A stretch of 64,000 bases of DNA from Pomacea canaliculata. Lineage: Eukaryota; Mollusca; Gastropoda; Architaenioglossa; Ampullariidae. Each line of letters begins with the position of its first letter. Positions within the stretch are counted from its first letter, which is position 1. Shown piece after piece: positions 48,406-60,500 of the stretch. The stretch covers positions 39,799,760-39,863,759 of the forward strand of contig NC_037592.1 of the NCBI RefSeq assembly GCF_003073045.1, given 5' to 3'. Position numbers and translations under genes: made by a program. The notes under the pieces are model-generated. The model was not told the DNA's origin, ran no database searches, and saw only the letters and a list, made by a program, of their open reading frames with translations.

Positions 48406-51400
48406 TCAACAGCATATTTTCTTTAAAAAACTTAACTGTAATATTTCATGAACATGTTCACTGTTTTCTTTATTGCATGAAAGAGGAAGCTGCCTGTGGG
48501 AAAGTGTGGTGGTGGGTGATGGGGAAGGGAGGAGAGAAAGGGAGATAAGTCTACAGGCCGCCTGCAACTGAAGCCAGGGCAAGTTCTTGGCCCCTCGGTG
48601 TCTGTCAGCATCCTTCCCGTAGCTGTTGTCCACTCGGTTCTGATCGATATTCAGCAAGTTGAGTCCATTGCGGACGCCTTTTTTCTGCTGCTCGGCGTTG
48701 TTCCAGGCGGAGGCCTTCTGGTTACTTTGGCCGCTCCTTGCGTCCGCCCAGTCGCTCTGCTGCGCGTCTCGCGCTGTCTCTGCTGCACGTGCAGCTGCAG
48801 CAGTGCGGGAGGCCGCTACGTCACGAACCGTCTGCTTGCCGTCGGATGCCTGCAGGTAAGAAAGGCAAAGGTAAGACGATCTGTGGGCATCTTTGTCGTA
48901 CCTTTACCGATTATTTATTAAACACACGACGAACGATAGGTCTAGTGTGCATATCAAAGCTGTCCATAGTGTCTATCGATAAAACTCACAGCTGTCCTTC
49001 GAACTATCGATAATACCCACAGCTGTTCATCAAACTATCGATAATACCTATATATCGGTTTGACTTACGGCGCGTCCGCTGTCGGTGCGCTTGTTGTTCT
49101 TGAAGCCGAACTTATCGAGGTCGTCGTCGCGGTTGAACTTGAGACGCTCGTGGTTGTCGCCGCGCTTGTTGTCGTCGTTGAAGAACTTCTTGAGGACCTG
49201 GGTGCCCTGGTTGCTCTTGGCGAACTTCTGCCTGACGTTGTCGCTGAAGCGGACGTTCTCCCCGAAGTCGTTGTTGTTCTCATCCGCCGCCTTGGCTGCT
49301 AGCGCCTTGCCCCAGTCACTGCTGGCGGCCTGAGACTGCTGACGAGCATCATTGGACTTGCCAGCGAATCCTTTTACACACACACACACACATACACACG
49401 CACACACAGAACAGACATTTTTTTAGCATGCACAGACGAGTAATCCCGCCAATGACTTTTCCTTGAAAACATAGTGTCAATAAAAGTAAATGGAAATATT
49501 TTAAAATAATTAACAGCCAGCTCCCCTTGTTTTCTTTCGAACCTGACGATGTCTTAATAAATCAACATGTTTTATTCTTATATGGTCAACTTTGAAATAT
49601 CCAATCATATGTGCACAAGTTCAGTAAAAATGCAACAAAACTGTGACAGGAATTGTTCCTTAACACCGACATTTTTTCTATGGGGATACAGAAAAATTGC
49701 TCGCCTGCCTGCCTGAGGTGGGTGATATAGTAAGAAAAGCGACAGACTCACAAACACACACAGATACACCATAAACACACAGGGACACAAAGTGACCGAA
49801 ACAGATAAACAAAGACACATCGACCATCCTCAAGATGCTAAAAGTAGATGAAAGTGCGGCTAAACTTACTGACAACGTATCTGTCTCATGGAGTAAATTA
49901 TGACAAATTGTACTTTCTGTGTTATTGCATAGTGGCAAACATTTCTGTCTATGACCAACCGTTTGTGATAGTGCTGTTTTGACCGTTATAAAAAAGAGCG
50001 AAACAGCGTACCTTGGTCGTTGGCGAAAGCCGCTCTGCTGTCTCCGAAGCCCTTGTCACTCTGGGCGGCCAACAGGGATCCATGAAAGTCATTGTTGTTG
50101 GATTCTCCAAAGTTGATTCCCCTTTGGCTCTGGAGGTTGTTTGCGGCGCCTTGATTGGAAGACGACCCGTAGTCCTGGGCACCCGTAGCCAGACTCAAGT
50201 CACCACTGAAGACGCCGAGTCCACCAAGACCGATACCACCTGCAAGTAAGATGTCACAAGGAGGGTTAATTAGTCACAAAATTAACAAGAAGGGTTCACT
50301 GGAAAATGTCAATGAGAGCAAATTGGTCCACACTAAAACGTCACAAGGAGCGCCAGTCATTCCATTGTCACACGTCACAAGGAGCGCCAGCAGTCCATTG
50401 TCACACGTCACAAGGCGGTCCAGTAAGTCTACAATACCTAGAGAAATATTTTGTCGTGAAAAAAGAACAGTGAGTCTCGAATGCCTGCAATCACAACTGA
50501 CAGGAGCACACACAAGCCACATCAACCGATGTATGTGTAACTGTACAAACGAGTTATCGCAATGGCAGGGGTAGGCAAGCAGTCAAAGTTCAAACAGATC
50601 AGCAGCTACCTTTAAGAGAAAAAAATATGCATAAAGACACATGAAGCGTGTCATGAGTGGACCTACCCAATCCATTGCCAATGCCCTTGAAAGCCCGTAG
50701 CCCGCTGCTTGTACTATCATCCTTCAAGACGTTTTTCTGTAACAGTCACAAGTATGTATGGTCAAAATTGGAAATGTCATATTTTGTCACAACTGTTTAA
50801 AAGCTACACTTTACACACATTAATCCACAACACTTGCTTAATCACAAACACTTTTTCGTCCGAAAACAGAAAAAGGAGAGAAAGATGGAGAGGGATGAAG
50901 GGTTTACAGTTTGAGGGAAAAACCGTTCCACAAATCTCAAATGCTTGTGCAACAGGATCCAAACACACAGTCTGAACGATGCTCGGCCATCAGTCTCGAG
51001 CGGCAGGTGTTGGCACACTTACCTGAGACTGAAGGTTTCCGCCGTTTGCCTCCAGTAGTCCCTTGTCGTTGAGGAGCTGGTTGGTGCCCACCTGGCCGCT
51101 GCTGGCTTGCTTTCCATTCCACACTTGGTCGCCGGCGTTGGCCTCGCGACCGAAGCTGTTCTTGGTGGACCCAGCAGCTGCAGCGTCTTGTGCAGCCTGG
51201 AGCTGCGTCCAGCTGCCTGCTGGTTGGCGCTGCTACCTGCTGTCGACCATTTCTTGGCGTTACGGTTGTAGGAGGACCTGAAGCACAAACCGTCGGCGTT
51301 ATCCTTCTGGAAACGGTGCTCGTGCCATACATCTATTTCTAACATCGAGGTCCAGTTAGCAGCACACAATGACTTCTACTATACAGAAGACCAACTATCT

Positions 51401-53216
51401 AATGCGTTTGCATGTGTGTGCGTGTATTATTTGTGTGTGTGTGTGAGCATTTGACGTACGCGCGGTCGTAGTCGTTGTCGATGTTGTTGACCTTGTTGTC
51501 CTGCGAGATGACGACGCCACCAGTCTTGGTGTCTTCAGTGTCGAAGCTCTTGTCGTAAGCGTAGTCGGCCTTGTCCTTCGCACGGTTACCGTCGTTGAAG
51601 TCAGTGTTCGCTGTCCAGGACTGGTCCTTCACATCGCTTTGCCAAGACGAACCCGCGCGGTCAACCTGTGGAACTGAGCTTTTAGAGTTTTTGTCGAACT
51701 TTAATTTGGATAAGAATTTAAGTTACCATTAAATATTACGAAAACATTTAACGTCAACGATTCTAAGGATAGACGGACGAGAAAAGGACAAAAGGGATTG
51801 ATATTTTCAGTGAAGGTACATTTAACACTGTAACTGTCATCGTGGACTGTCAACGGAAGTGAAATGTAGTGTTGGAAAATTGCGGTAAGTAACTGATTTT
51901 CCATCGTGACCATTGCATGATCTTTTGAAGTTCTGAACTCGTTATATTTAACAATAACTTATTCATGTCCTTACGGTCGTCAGTTTATTATGAGCTATTC
52001 TGGACTCATTATGTGGGCTCAAAATGGAGAGTTCCTCGTGTCTGCACGCCTCCTTATATCACCTTACCAGGTTACTCTTTGCAGCAGCTGATGCCTTTTT
52101 CGCGGCTTTATCTGCAGCACTTGCAGCATTGTCGCGGCTGTTGCTTTTCTGGGCGTAGTCGCTGGCGGTATCGAACGCGGAGCTGGAGGCCTTGTTGGCG
52201 CTGTCGCTTCTGATGCTATTGACGCGGCCAATGTCCTTTGCTTTCAGCATCTGACAGCTGTCCAGAGGCTTGAAGCTGCGACCAGTCGCCCAGCTGTTTC
52301 AGAAATACGTCCCAAGCAAGAAAACACAATGAATACATTAAAACCGCCATTTTTTCGGTGGTTTTACACTCTTTACGACTGATAACGATCTGACTTGCAC
52401 CTAAGGGTTGGCTTTCACCGATTAGTATATTTTATTGTTCTAAAAATAATTCTGTGATCGTAATTGTGGGCTACGTTTTTAGTATCTAGTTTATCAGCTG
52501 ATCTACTAAGTCGACACATGTTTCATTGAACATGAATAAATTCTTAAGGACTAACTCCGAGGTAATCTTACCTCTACTTCATGACTACGGCCTCTTGTGG
52601 AAGAGTCTGAGTGTAAACACAGGTCAAGAAGTCATACTATTTCTTTGTTATTTCCCGTCCCGTTTGTTTTCAGATCCTTCAGTTTGTTCAATACGATCAC
52701 TGATGTCGCTCACCTTGTTCTTCAGACCCTTTTCAACATCAAAGGTGGAACCGCCCAAGGGCAGATAGACGGCCAAGATCTCAGTGCAGAGGCACAGCAA
52801 GGCAAGAACAAGAGGCTGCAAGAGGGAAAGGGTTAAAGGTTTTGTCATAACAGGCGAGCAAGAAAGATAAACGCAAAATGAAGGGCTGTACAAAGCAATA
52901 ACAAGAAAAAGATGGGGAAAGAAAGAGAAACTACAGGAAGAAAAAAAAAAAGAGATAAAAGACAGACAGGAGGTTAACAACAAAAATATTCTTTAAAAAA
53001 CAAACTTTGTTCGTCCTCGCCACCTAGTTCGGAATGAGCTGCTCGGAATTTATTTAACATCTTGAAGACAATAAAATATAAGACTATAATTAGTGATTGT
53101 ACAGTTGTCTTACTTTTTTTTTCTTTTCTGTTAAGCCAGATTAACATTATCTTAAGTCCATCGAGTTGTTTATTGCACATCAGTGATTGTACCCGTGGGT
53201 TAGCCCTTACCTTCAT
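48406..53216 (-). CDS. Secreted Cys-poor Asn/Asp/Ala-rich protein with Trp repeats
   Basis: Nine minus-strand exons: 53216-53211, 52815-52714, 52293-52068, 51665-51460, 51277-51023, 50736-50667, 50239-50012, 49370-49069 and 48849 to about 48406. Exons 1 and 2 give the signal peptide MKPLVLALLCLCTEILA. The mature chain, roughly 500 residues, is rich in N, D, A, S, K and Q with almost no cysteine. It repeatedly shows a single tryptophan in a polar setting: LGDWSQLQ, GSSWQSD, DQSWTAN, KKWSTA, DQVWNGKQ, SDWGKALAAKAAD, SDWADARSG, SAWNNAEQQ. Exon 7 has a short Gly-rich stretch (GGIGLGGLG). Most junctions agree in phase, but exons 3 and 5 each need a one-base correction. The last frame runs past an AATAAA at 48469-48474, so its 3-prime end is uncertain. 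Probably an extracellular structural, mucus, capsule or matrix protein; this is inference from composition, and I do not recognise the family. Confidence 0.75.
48469..48474 (-). terminator. Candidate polyadenylation signal
   Basis: AATAAA on the minus strand downstream of the last exon of the secreted Trp-repeat protein. The annotated open frame passes through it, so either the true stop lies earlier (for example a TAG about 90 bases upstream in the next frame) or this signal is not used. Confidence 0.45.
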
Positions 53217-53277
53217 CCTCACTCAGGTCAGCCTTCCAGAGAAAACAACCGACCGACAACTGCGAACAGACGCGCGG

Positions 53278-53540
53278 GGGGAGTGACCTCGCCTTATAAA
53301 TGGCGGCACACGTGGCCATAATGTTTTAATCTCGACTATAAATGTGGGCGGCAAGATCACTGCCTAGCCGATTTTTTTTTACTATTTTGCACGAAAGTGC
53401 GTGTAAACGTTTGAGACTCAAGGAGTGCGATGAAATCTGAGGGGAGTGACCTCCCGTTTTATCCCGACTACAAAGTTGAGGGGTAAGATCATTGGCAGAC
53501 GCGTTTTTATTATTTTACGGAAGTGTATGTAAACCTTCCA
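53278..53540 (-). promoter_or_regulatory. Upstream region with a duplicated promoter-like block
   Basis: A TATA-like TTTATAAGG (minus strand, 53292-53300) lies about 80 bases before the start codon at 53216. The block beginning GGGGAGTGACCTC recurs about 160 bases farther upstream. Both copies contain the motifs GACTA(T/C)AAA, GGCAAGATCA or GGTAAGATCA, and GAAGTG(C/T)(G/A)TGTAAAC in the same order. This suggests tandem duplication of a regulatory segment. The transcription start is inferred, not seen. Confidence 0.5.
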
Positions 53541-53594
53541 TATGCACGTAGCTGTAAATAGAATTCAAAAAAGAAAGCTAACGGACTAAGAGGG

Positions 53595-53660
53595 TGAGTA
53601 AGGACTCGAACCAGTCTAATCAGCAGTCAGACGTCAGCTGTTGCTGAACCGCCAAACATG
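53595..53660 (-). repeat. tRNA-like SINE head or tRNA relic
   Basis: The minus strand has a B-box GGTTCGAGTCC at 53612-53602 and an upstream A-box-like TGGCGGTTCAGCA near 53655. No cloverleaf good enough for a functional tRNA was recognised. It is probably a tRNA-derived SINE fragment. Confidence 0.4.
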
Positions 53661-56600
53661 ATGCAGCCAAGCTGGGTACAGGAAGTATTTTGAATGGAGT
53701 TTTGATCATGTTACAATAAGATGATATCTTTTTCAGCTTTCTAGTGTGGTTTTCTTGGATTTGATGTGCTTGTGGTGGTTGTTGTACGGAGCTGCACTTT
53801 TTTCTGATGTCATCTGCATCGTGTTTGTTTACCTGCCTGGGGCTGTTTATTTATTCCTTGGCTGACATCAACTCTCTCATCGCCGTTAAACCTTTCTGGC
53901 TAGGCCATCACAGTTTCTTCATTTTTACAAAGTGCCTCTGGAACAGACTTGACATCAGAGCCAGTCAGGCGTCTCAACATAATATCTTGCTAAAATTCTT
54001 AAAAAAACATTGTTGATGTCATTAAACGAACAATAAACAATAAACTCGGGTGTCTTCATGCAACACTCATTTGAAACTTTTGCGTTATTCTTTCAGGAAA
54101 TGAAAACGCTCGATGGTGTTGTGACCAGGTTACTATCGTCTACTAAATTAAATTTGTCAAGGTTCGTATCATCAGTTTATAGTATATTTGTTGTCATTTT
54201 GTTTCTTTGCTCTCTAGAAATTGTCTCCACGTCCTTTTTGTTTTTGACTTGGAGGCAGCAGCAGTAATCAGTGTGTGTGAATGAATGGAAAAGGACCTCG
54301 GAGGAAATCCCTGCCTGTCAGTTTTGTGAATATCCAGGAAGAAATATTGAGAAGAAACCTAGATCCCACGACCTTCACCACTATTCAACTGCGCCGCTCC
54401 TAACACATCAAACAAGTGAATAAAACAGTAACTTTATGGCGGCCACAATTATAGAGATTACGAGAGAGGGGAGGAGTAGGGGGAGGAGGGCAGGAGGGTC
54501 TTGGGTTTGGCCAGACACTGCACACGGATCTCGTGTGGACCAAAACAAACCTCATCCCCAGGGGAGCACAACTCTAGCTCAACCTCACATTAACACTTAG
54601 TTCCGAGCCATTAAGTGAGATCAGAAGAGCAGCACGGCAACCATACTGCAGCGCGTTTGAAGCTGAATATTTTAATAACTTTCTATCCCTCCAAAAAAGA
54701 ATATTTTTACATATATCTGCCTACTCTGCTCTTGCACATATCTACCAAATGTTTGGGAAATAGACGAAGAATAGTTGTGGTATGCAGATTACTTTTTTTT
54801 TTGCTTCACACTTACATGTAGTTATTGTCTCCCCTAGCTTCTTTCATCCTCTTTTCTGAGATCCAATCCTCCCTTCGACTCCAAGTAAGCGATTCTAAAG
54901 GTAATGTTAGAAGGATTGTATTTCATCGGAGTATCTAAATGATAAACGACTGTTCCCTTCAAATTGGAGTCTCCGAGGACGTACGCACCATTGTTCCCGA
55001 AGAAGCATTTATCTCGATTTTAATAGAAATAGGGCCATACAGTGCAAATGAATATTTTCTCCAGCTGTTGTCATGATAAAAACTGCAAACAGCAATTTCG
55101 GTATAAAACATGTGTAAAAGTGCAAATAAGATTATTTCAAGATTATTTTTTGTAAAGTCGTGTTGTGTCATCATTATTATTCAGTGTACATAAAGATATT
55201 CGACAATCAGACCTTTGATGTTCATTCATATCGAAGGCCGTCTGTACTTTTACTTTCTGTAAAACAAAAATTATGAAAGCAATCAAAGACAGGGAGAGGT
55301 TAGGGACCCGATTAAAAGAAGAAAGCACGGAAAAGACACAAAATGAATTCTAAAGCGTCAATCTACAAAAAGAAATGAAGGATAGCGTACTGACTTGATT
55401 CAAACAACAAACATCCATCTTAACCCGCTGCACTGCCAAACCGTTAACTCTCCAAAGTCTCTTGTTTTAGGTCTTTCTAAATGCCATCAAACGTTTGATA
55501 AAGTTTGGCCGAGTTCTTTGTGTGAGGGTCACAGGAATTTAATGGTTTAGGAGCGAAAGTTCGGGGCATTGACACCTTAGTGAAGGTTTAGCTAAGTCAG
55601 GATTTGTTTGCCAATACCATGAGACTTTGGTCCAGATTCGTTTTCCAGTACAATGGAACTTTCTGGCCATTTGGGGGTTTGATGCTTGGGTACAATGTCT
55701 GGTTAAGAACGACATGTAGGACAGACACTGGCTGTATATTCATAGAAGGCATTTAGCTAACCCCAGAAACAAAAGAATTATTGCCTACAGTTCAGTCTTG
55801 GTTGGTTTTTCCTTACGACACTTACTTCAAAAGGGATTTCACGCTGTTTTTTCACGACTGGTCGGTAATAGGGTTTGTGGCATCAGGAACCTAGATTTAA
55901 TTTTTCCTCAAAGAAGAAAAAAAGGTGTGCTGTGTGCACTATTAGAGAATTATGGGAATCATTTTGTAAATGCTGGCTAAAAGACGAGGTATATCAGAAA
56001 AATCATGCGAAGCTCAGCACAAACTACTATTTTATAAAGTCTAAGCGAGCCAGTCCTCTGGTTTCTCGAGAGACAAACCTACAATCATCGTATATAGAAA
56101 AGGTCAAAAGTCAAGGAATTGCTGAACAGCAATGATACGCTTACATATGATGGGAATATTTCATATCTCAGTATTAACTATTTATGGGAATGGCATCTCT
56201 CGCAGAAGTGTATCTCGAGAACAAAAGAGGTTCGTTCATTCAGATTAGGACAAAAAAAATATTGTATTTAATTAAATCATTCAAGAAGAACCAATGCTGT
56301 CTGGTAGACCTTTAAGGTACTCAAAGGAAAAAAAAAAGCATCGTGAAAACTGCATGGAAAAAGCAAAGGGAGATAATAAATATGGTCTGAAGATATTACG
56401 AGGGGACATAACTCAGCAACCGAATTTTTTGTTACCACACAAATAAAGCTAATGTGCCTATGAGAAGAGGGGAAAACACCTGCGGAAATCATAAAAAGGA
56501 GAGAGGAAATAGTTTTCAGAGGAAGTGTGTAGAAATGTCAAAAGAAAGCTTGAAAAGAAGACCCCCCCCCCTAAAAAAAACCCAACCAAATATGGGTGAA

Positions 56601-57537
56601 ATAAATGTTAAACCCCTTCTTTTCAAGTGGGTGGTCTTTTATAATACTGAACACATCAGCATTCAACGACAGACAGACAAACAGAGAGAGAGACAGAGGA
56701 GAGAGAGAGCGAAAGAAAGAGAAAGAAAGAAAGAAAATAATACTGTAGACTGGGTTAATTATTTTCCAAGAGGCCGCCTTTAAGTTGATTCCATACAGCA
56801 AGTCGGAACGTATAAGTACGATTTGTCCTTATCATATATTAAGTTGTGTCTCTTATCTTTCTATGCACATAAAACAATTCAGAAATGCCGTGAAGCATCT
56901 AAAGCACAAACAATAATAACATAACAAACAAGTTATGGCAAACCACAAGCGCGGACCTTTATTAACCGGAAGCTACATAAATTCTGCAGTTCAATGTTTA
57001 CGTCTGTGTAGTGTTCATACCGGATCTTAAATGCTATCTTTGGTGCCCCTGCACATACTAGAATTCCTTGCAGCAGAACACGCGAAGACTGAAGACGAGA
57101 GCCTCTGTCTAAAACAAGAAGTGGAGAAATGTCATCAATTTTTTACCTTCCATTGTGTTTTTAAGAAACAGGTGAGCGAGTATATTTCAGCAGAAGTGAG
57201 GAAGGAGAGATAATGAGTCAGTAGAGGAAAGTAGGGAACAGTATGTAATAATAATAATGTCCGCACGATCATAGCCTACTTGTTCGAGATGGTAGATGCA
57301 CCAGTCCGTACCTAAGGGAGCAGGGAACAAACGGCCTCTGTATACAGGACAGTTCGCCACAGGCACTGCATCAGCAAAGCTCTCCACATGTCACATGGTA
57401 GGCACAAACAGTAAATTTAGCACAAACAAGCAAGGAAAACATCCCCGAAGGATCTGTGGAGCATCATCAACATGTCATGCACTCCGAGTTTCCTGTGGAG
57501 CATCTTGAATGTTTGGTGTCTACTGGAGGGCGGGAGG
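53661..57537. other. Intergenic DNA without a recognised gene
   Basis: Unique AT-rich sequence with homopolymers, including a run of Cs near 56562. A GA-rich tract is listed separately. An AATAAA on the minus strand at 56958-56963 could serve the channel gene upstream (its stop is at 57538). No exon chain or conserved domain was seen on either strand. Confidence 0.5.
56674..56737 (+). repeat. GA/GAAA-rich simple repeat
   Basis: ACAGACAGAC then GAGAGAGA and GAAAGAAAG runs. Confidence 0.85.
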
Positions 57538-60500
57538 CTAACCCTTGGCCCTAAAGCCTGGGATGAGGCTGCAAAGACATCTGCAGACGAAAAGAAGCCC
57601 CACCTCCAGCAGCTCGATAACAGACAAGAAGCTGGCACCCATGCACAGGCCCATGTGTCCTCCAACGTCCCCTGCACCGTCAACAAAATTATTGCCGGGT
57701 TATGGCCTGAAATTTGAATGTCAGAATCTACACCCGTAAAACTATACAAGGCTGGATTCTGCTTAAACAGAACCAGGAGACGTTAGATCATCCTTTAGAA
57801 AATAAACCAAAAAAGCACGGAAAACTGAAAAGTCTTATGCTGCTAAAAAAGTTAAAAGGAATTTGTAAAATAGCGCGTTTCAAATATTTCATGCAACCTA
57901 AGAATACAAATAAAGCAAATGACATTCATGCAACTATTACTTACCAGATAATTTTAGTTGATGCGAAATAATAAATCTTGAAAAGAAAGGTTTCGCAGCC
58001 AGCATATTATTTACATGACCAAACAAATGTTAAGATAATCAATAAATGTTAAAAAAAACTCTGCATATATTTCACAAAAAATGGCAAAAAAAAAATCAAG
58101 TAACCCAGTGTTTATGTCAAATATATTCAACATCTCAAATCATGCTTTAAAGTTCGAACAGCTGGTCTTGTTATAAGGCTGTAATGGGAAAAGTACTCAC
58201 CAAAGATAGCATACATAGTTAGCTTTATGAACAAGACTGAACATAATATAACATATTATGGTAATTTAAAGTCCGAAGTTTTACTTACCCAAGATACTCA
58301 TCACTGTCATTTCCTCTTTCTGGTAGATTTCGCTCTCAGTCAAAGTTTCGTAATGTATCTCCAGATGGATGAAGTTGTCTCTGGGGAAGAGGCATGTTCT
58401 ATTAAAATAAGGACAAGTGCTTCCACAACTCTATCAGGTCCACTTAGAAACTGAGTGTATTGACAGTGTAGCAGGACAAAACATAAGAGATAAACTTGTT
58501 AAAGGTCTAGTGGGGTTAAATGATACTTTCCTATTTGATACAATAGAGAAGTCTGTCAGATAGCGTCTTGCAGCAATAATATCTGAAACACTCATCGAAA
58601 CATGAAACGCGAGCAGGTCCAGCTTCCGTGAACTTTGCCCTCGCCAGTTCTGCTGTATAAGACCTAACATGACAGACATGAAAGACAAGGTCCAGACACA
58701 GAAAAATCACGACGGTCATACCTTATGGAAGCCTTCTTCTTTATGATGCTGGAGTTGATCAGCTGCTTTACCACGAAGGTGGATGCCAGAACCGTTGACG
58801 ACAGAGAAGACAAGTAGTGGACCTCTTCACACGGGGTAGAACAGTTACAGTTTTCATTGTCCTCCATGGATATTTGTTCTGGGTAGGACAGAATAGGTGT
58901 TCTGCTGAACATGATGTGGCTCCAGTCGGTTAAAACAGTGTGTTGACAGGAAGTTATGACCAGAGAGGGATATATCAGAAGAAAGGAAAAGAAATATGGA
59001 CAACGGAGAAGACAAAAGGAACTGCATAACAAAAAACAAAATTTTCAAAAGATCACTCCCTGCTGACGCTTGAATCCACGAGAACTTTTACAGGCCTGCA
59101 CAACTACTCAAAAATCTAAGAAATGTATGTACTGCATCAAGAAATGATGTGTCTTAAAGTGCCCTGGGACTAATATAATAATTATATACAGATTTACTAT
59201 CAGTTAGTACATTTGCTCATTCTGTGGCTACCTGGGTGTTTGAATATACCTGAGTAAGGAAGGTAGCACTCTTCCAGGTCGTCGATTGAACAGAGCGGAT
59301 CATCACCTGCAGAAAAATAATTTTCTTCCCCCTTAACGACTAAATTTTTTTCGACAGCCTTTTCCAGCTAATATTGGGCTTAACAGCTTACATAAGAACA
59401 GAGGGACGTTTTGCATTTGACTGAAAATTTTTTAAGTTGATTAATTAATTTTATTCAGTGATTAACGCAGAGTCTTATTCTCAAGTCTGATCTCAAATGC
59501 CAGGCTTAAATACCACGCCAAAACCCAAGCTGTGTAAATAATTCAAACATACCCTGTTCAAAAAAGTATCTGCAGCCACATTGTTTAGCCATTCTTCCGG
59601 CAAAACAGTTCTGCCAGCAGGCGCTTTTCGTGTAAGAGTAATTCTGATACCGGGTCAAAGGTGACTTGTAGTCGTCCCTTTTGGTGTCCAGACAATATGA
59701 CTGCCCAAAAGCTTTGAACGGTGGCGGCAGTCTGCGGATCTGCAGAAAGAAAATTTGAAACATTAAAATCTTTTTTTCTTTGGTTTTCAGATGGACTCTT
59801 TTGGTTATATTACTATGTCGTTTTACGCGTCCTTCCTTTTCTCTGAACGCCCAAATTCACAAATGTAAGAGAGAGAAAACGAACAAATGTCCGTTCGTTC
59901 GTACATTTGTCTTTCGCAAACCAAACAATAACCTAACATTTCAAAGTCGTACTGTTCCAAAATACAACATACCTTCTCCCGCCTCATAGCGACAGCCGTG
60001 AAGGTACCTGGCCCAACCACGATACCCTTATTTATTAAAAGGGGTACCTCTTCTGGCTCGTGAAACAGTACCTGATGAAGCAGCAAAAGCGTTTTCATGT
60101 GAAATTTGCTATCTGGCTTGCCTCCATTTTATAAAGGGGAATAAACTGACAAACTTGATCGCAATATCTATGAATAGTTGCTGTTTGTATTTAATTTTAT
60201 CATCCAATTTTACAACCTTTTACAAAATATAAAAAGGGTTAATATAATGAATATTTTCAAAATAATCTTAGCATTTGCTGACAAATTCTAAAATTCTCAT
60301 TCTAACAAAACAGCGTTGCTCATGTAACGAAAGGTGACGCCTACACACTACAGACCTTCGTCTCACCATGCTCCCAACTCAATCTCGCAATTTCTCGCGA
60401 AGCGCCGTTTCTTTGCACAGCGCGACGTACGAGGACACAAACCTTTACCCCTGCGATGCTAAACTTTGAGTAGTAGGATTTATCCTGCTCGATGTTGAGT

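Noticed and set aside
49060..49333. Plus-strand ORFs opposite the exon at 49069-49370
   Set aside because: They are antisense shadows of a codon-biased Asp/Asn/Lys-rich exon whose phase fits the minus-strand gene.
53595..53660. Functional tRNA gene
   Set aside because: A- and B-box-like motifs exist, but no convincing acceptor and anticodon stems were recognised; a SINE relic is more likely.
58570..58650. Minus-strand stretch reading KLDLLAFHVSMSVSDIIAAR as the pre-TM2 exon of the channel
   Set aside because: It looked similar at first, but it does not join in phase with exon 7, whereas 58380-58289 has perfect phase, good splice sites and a better family match.
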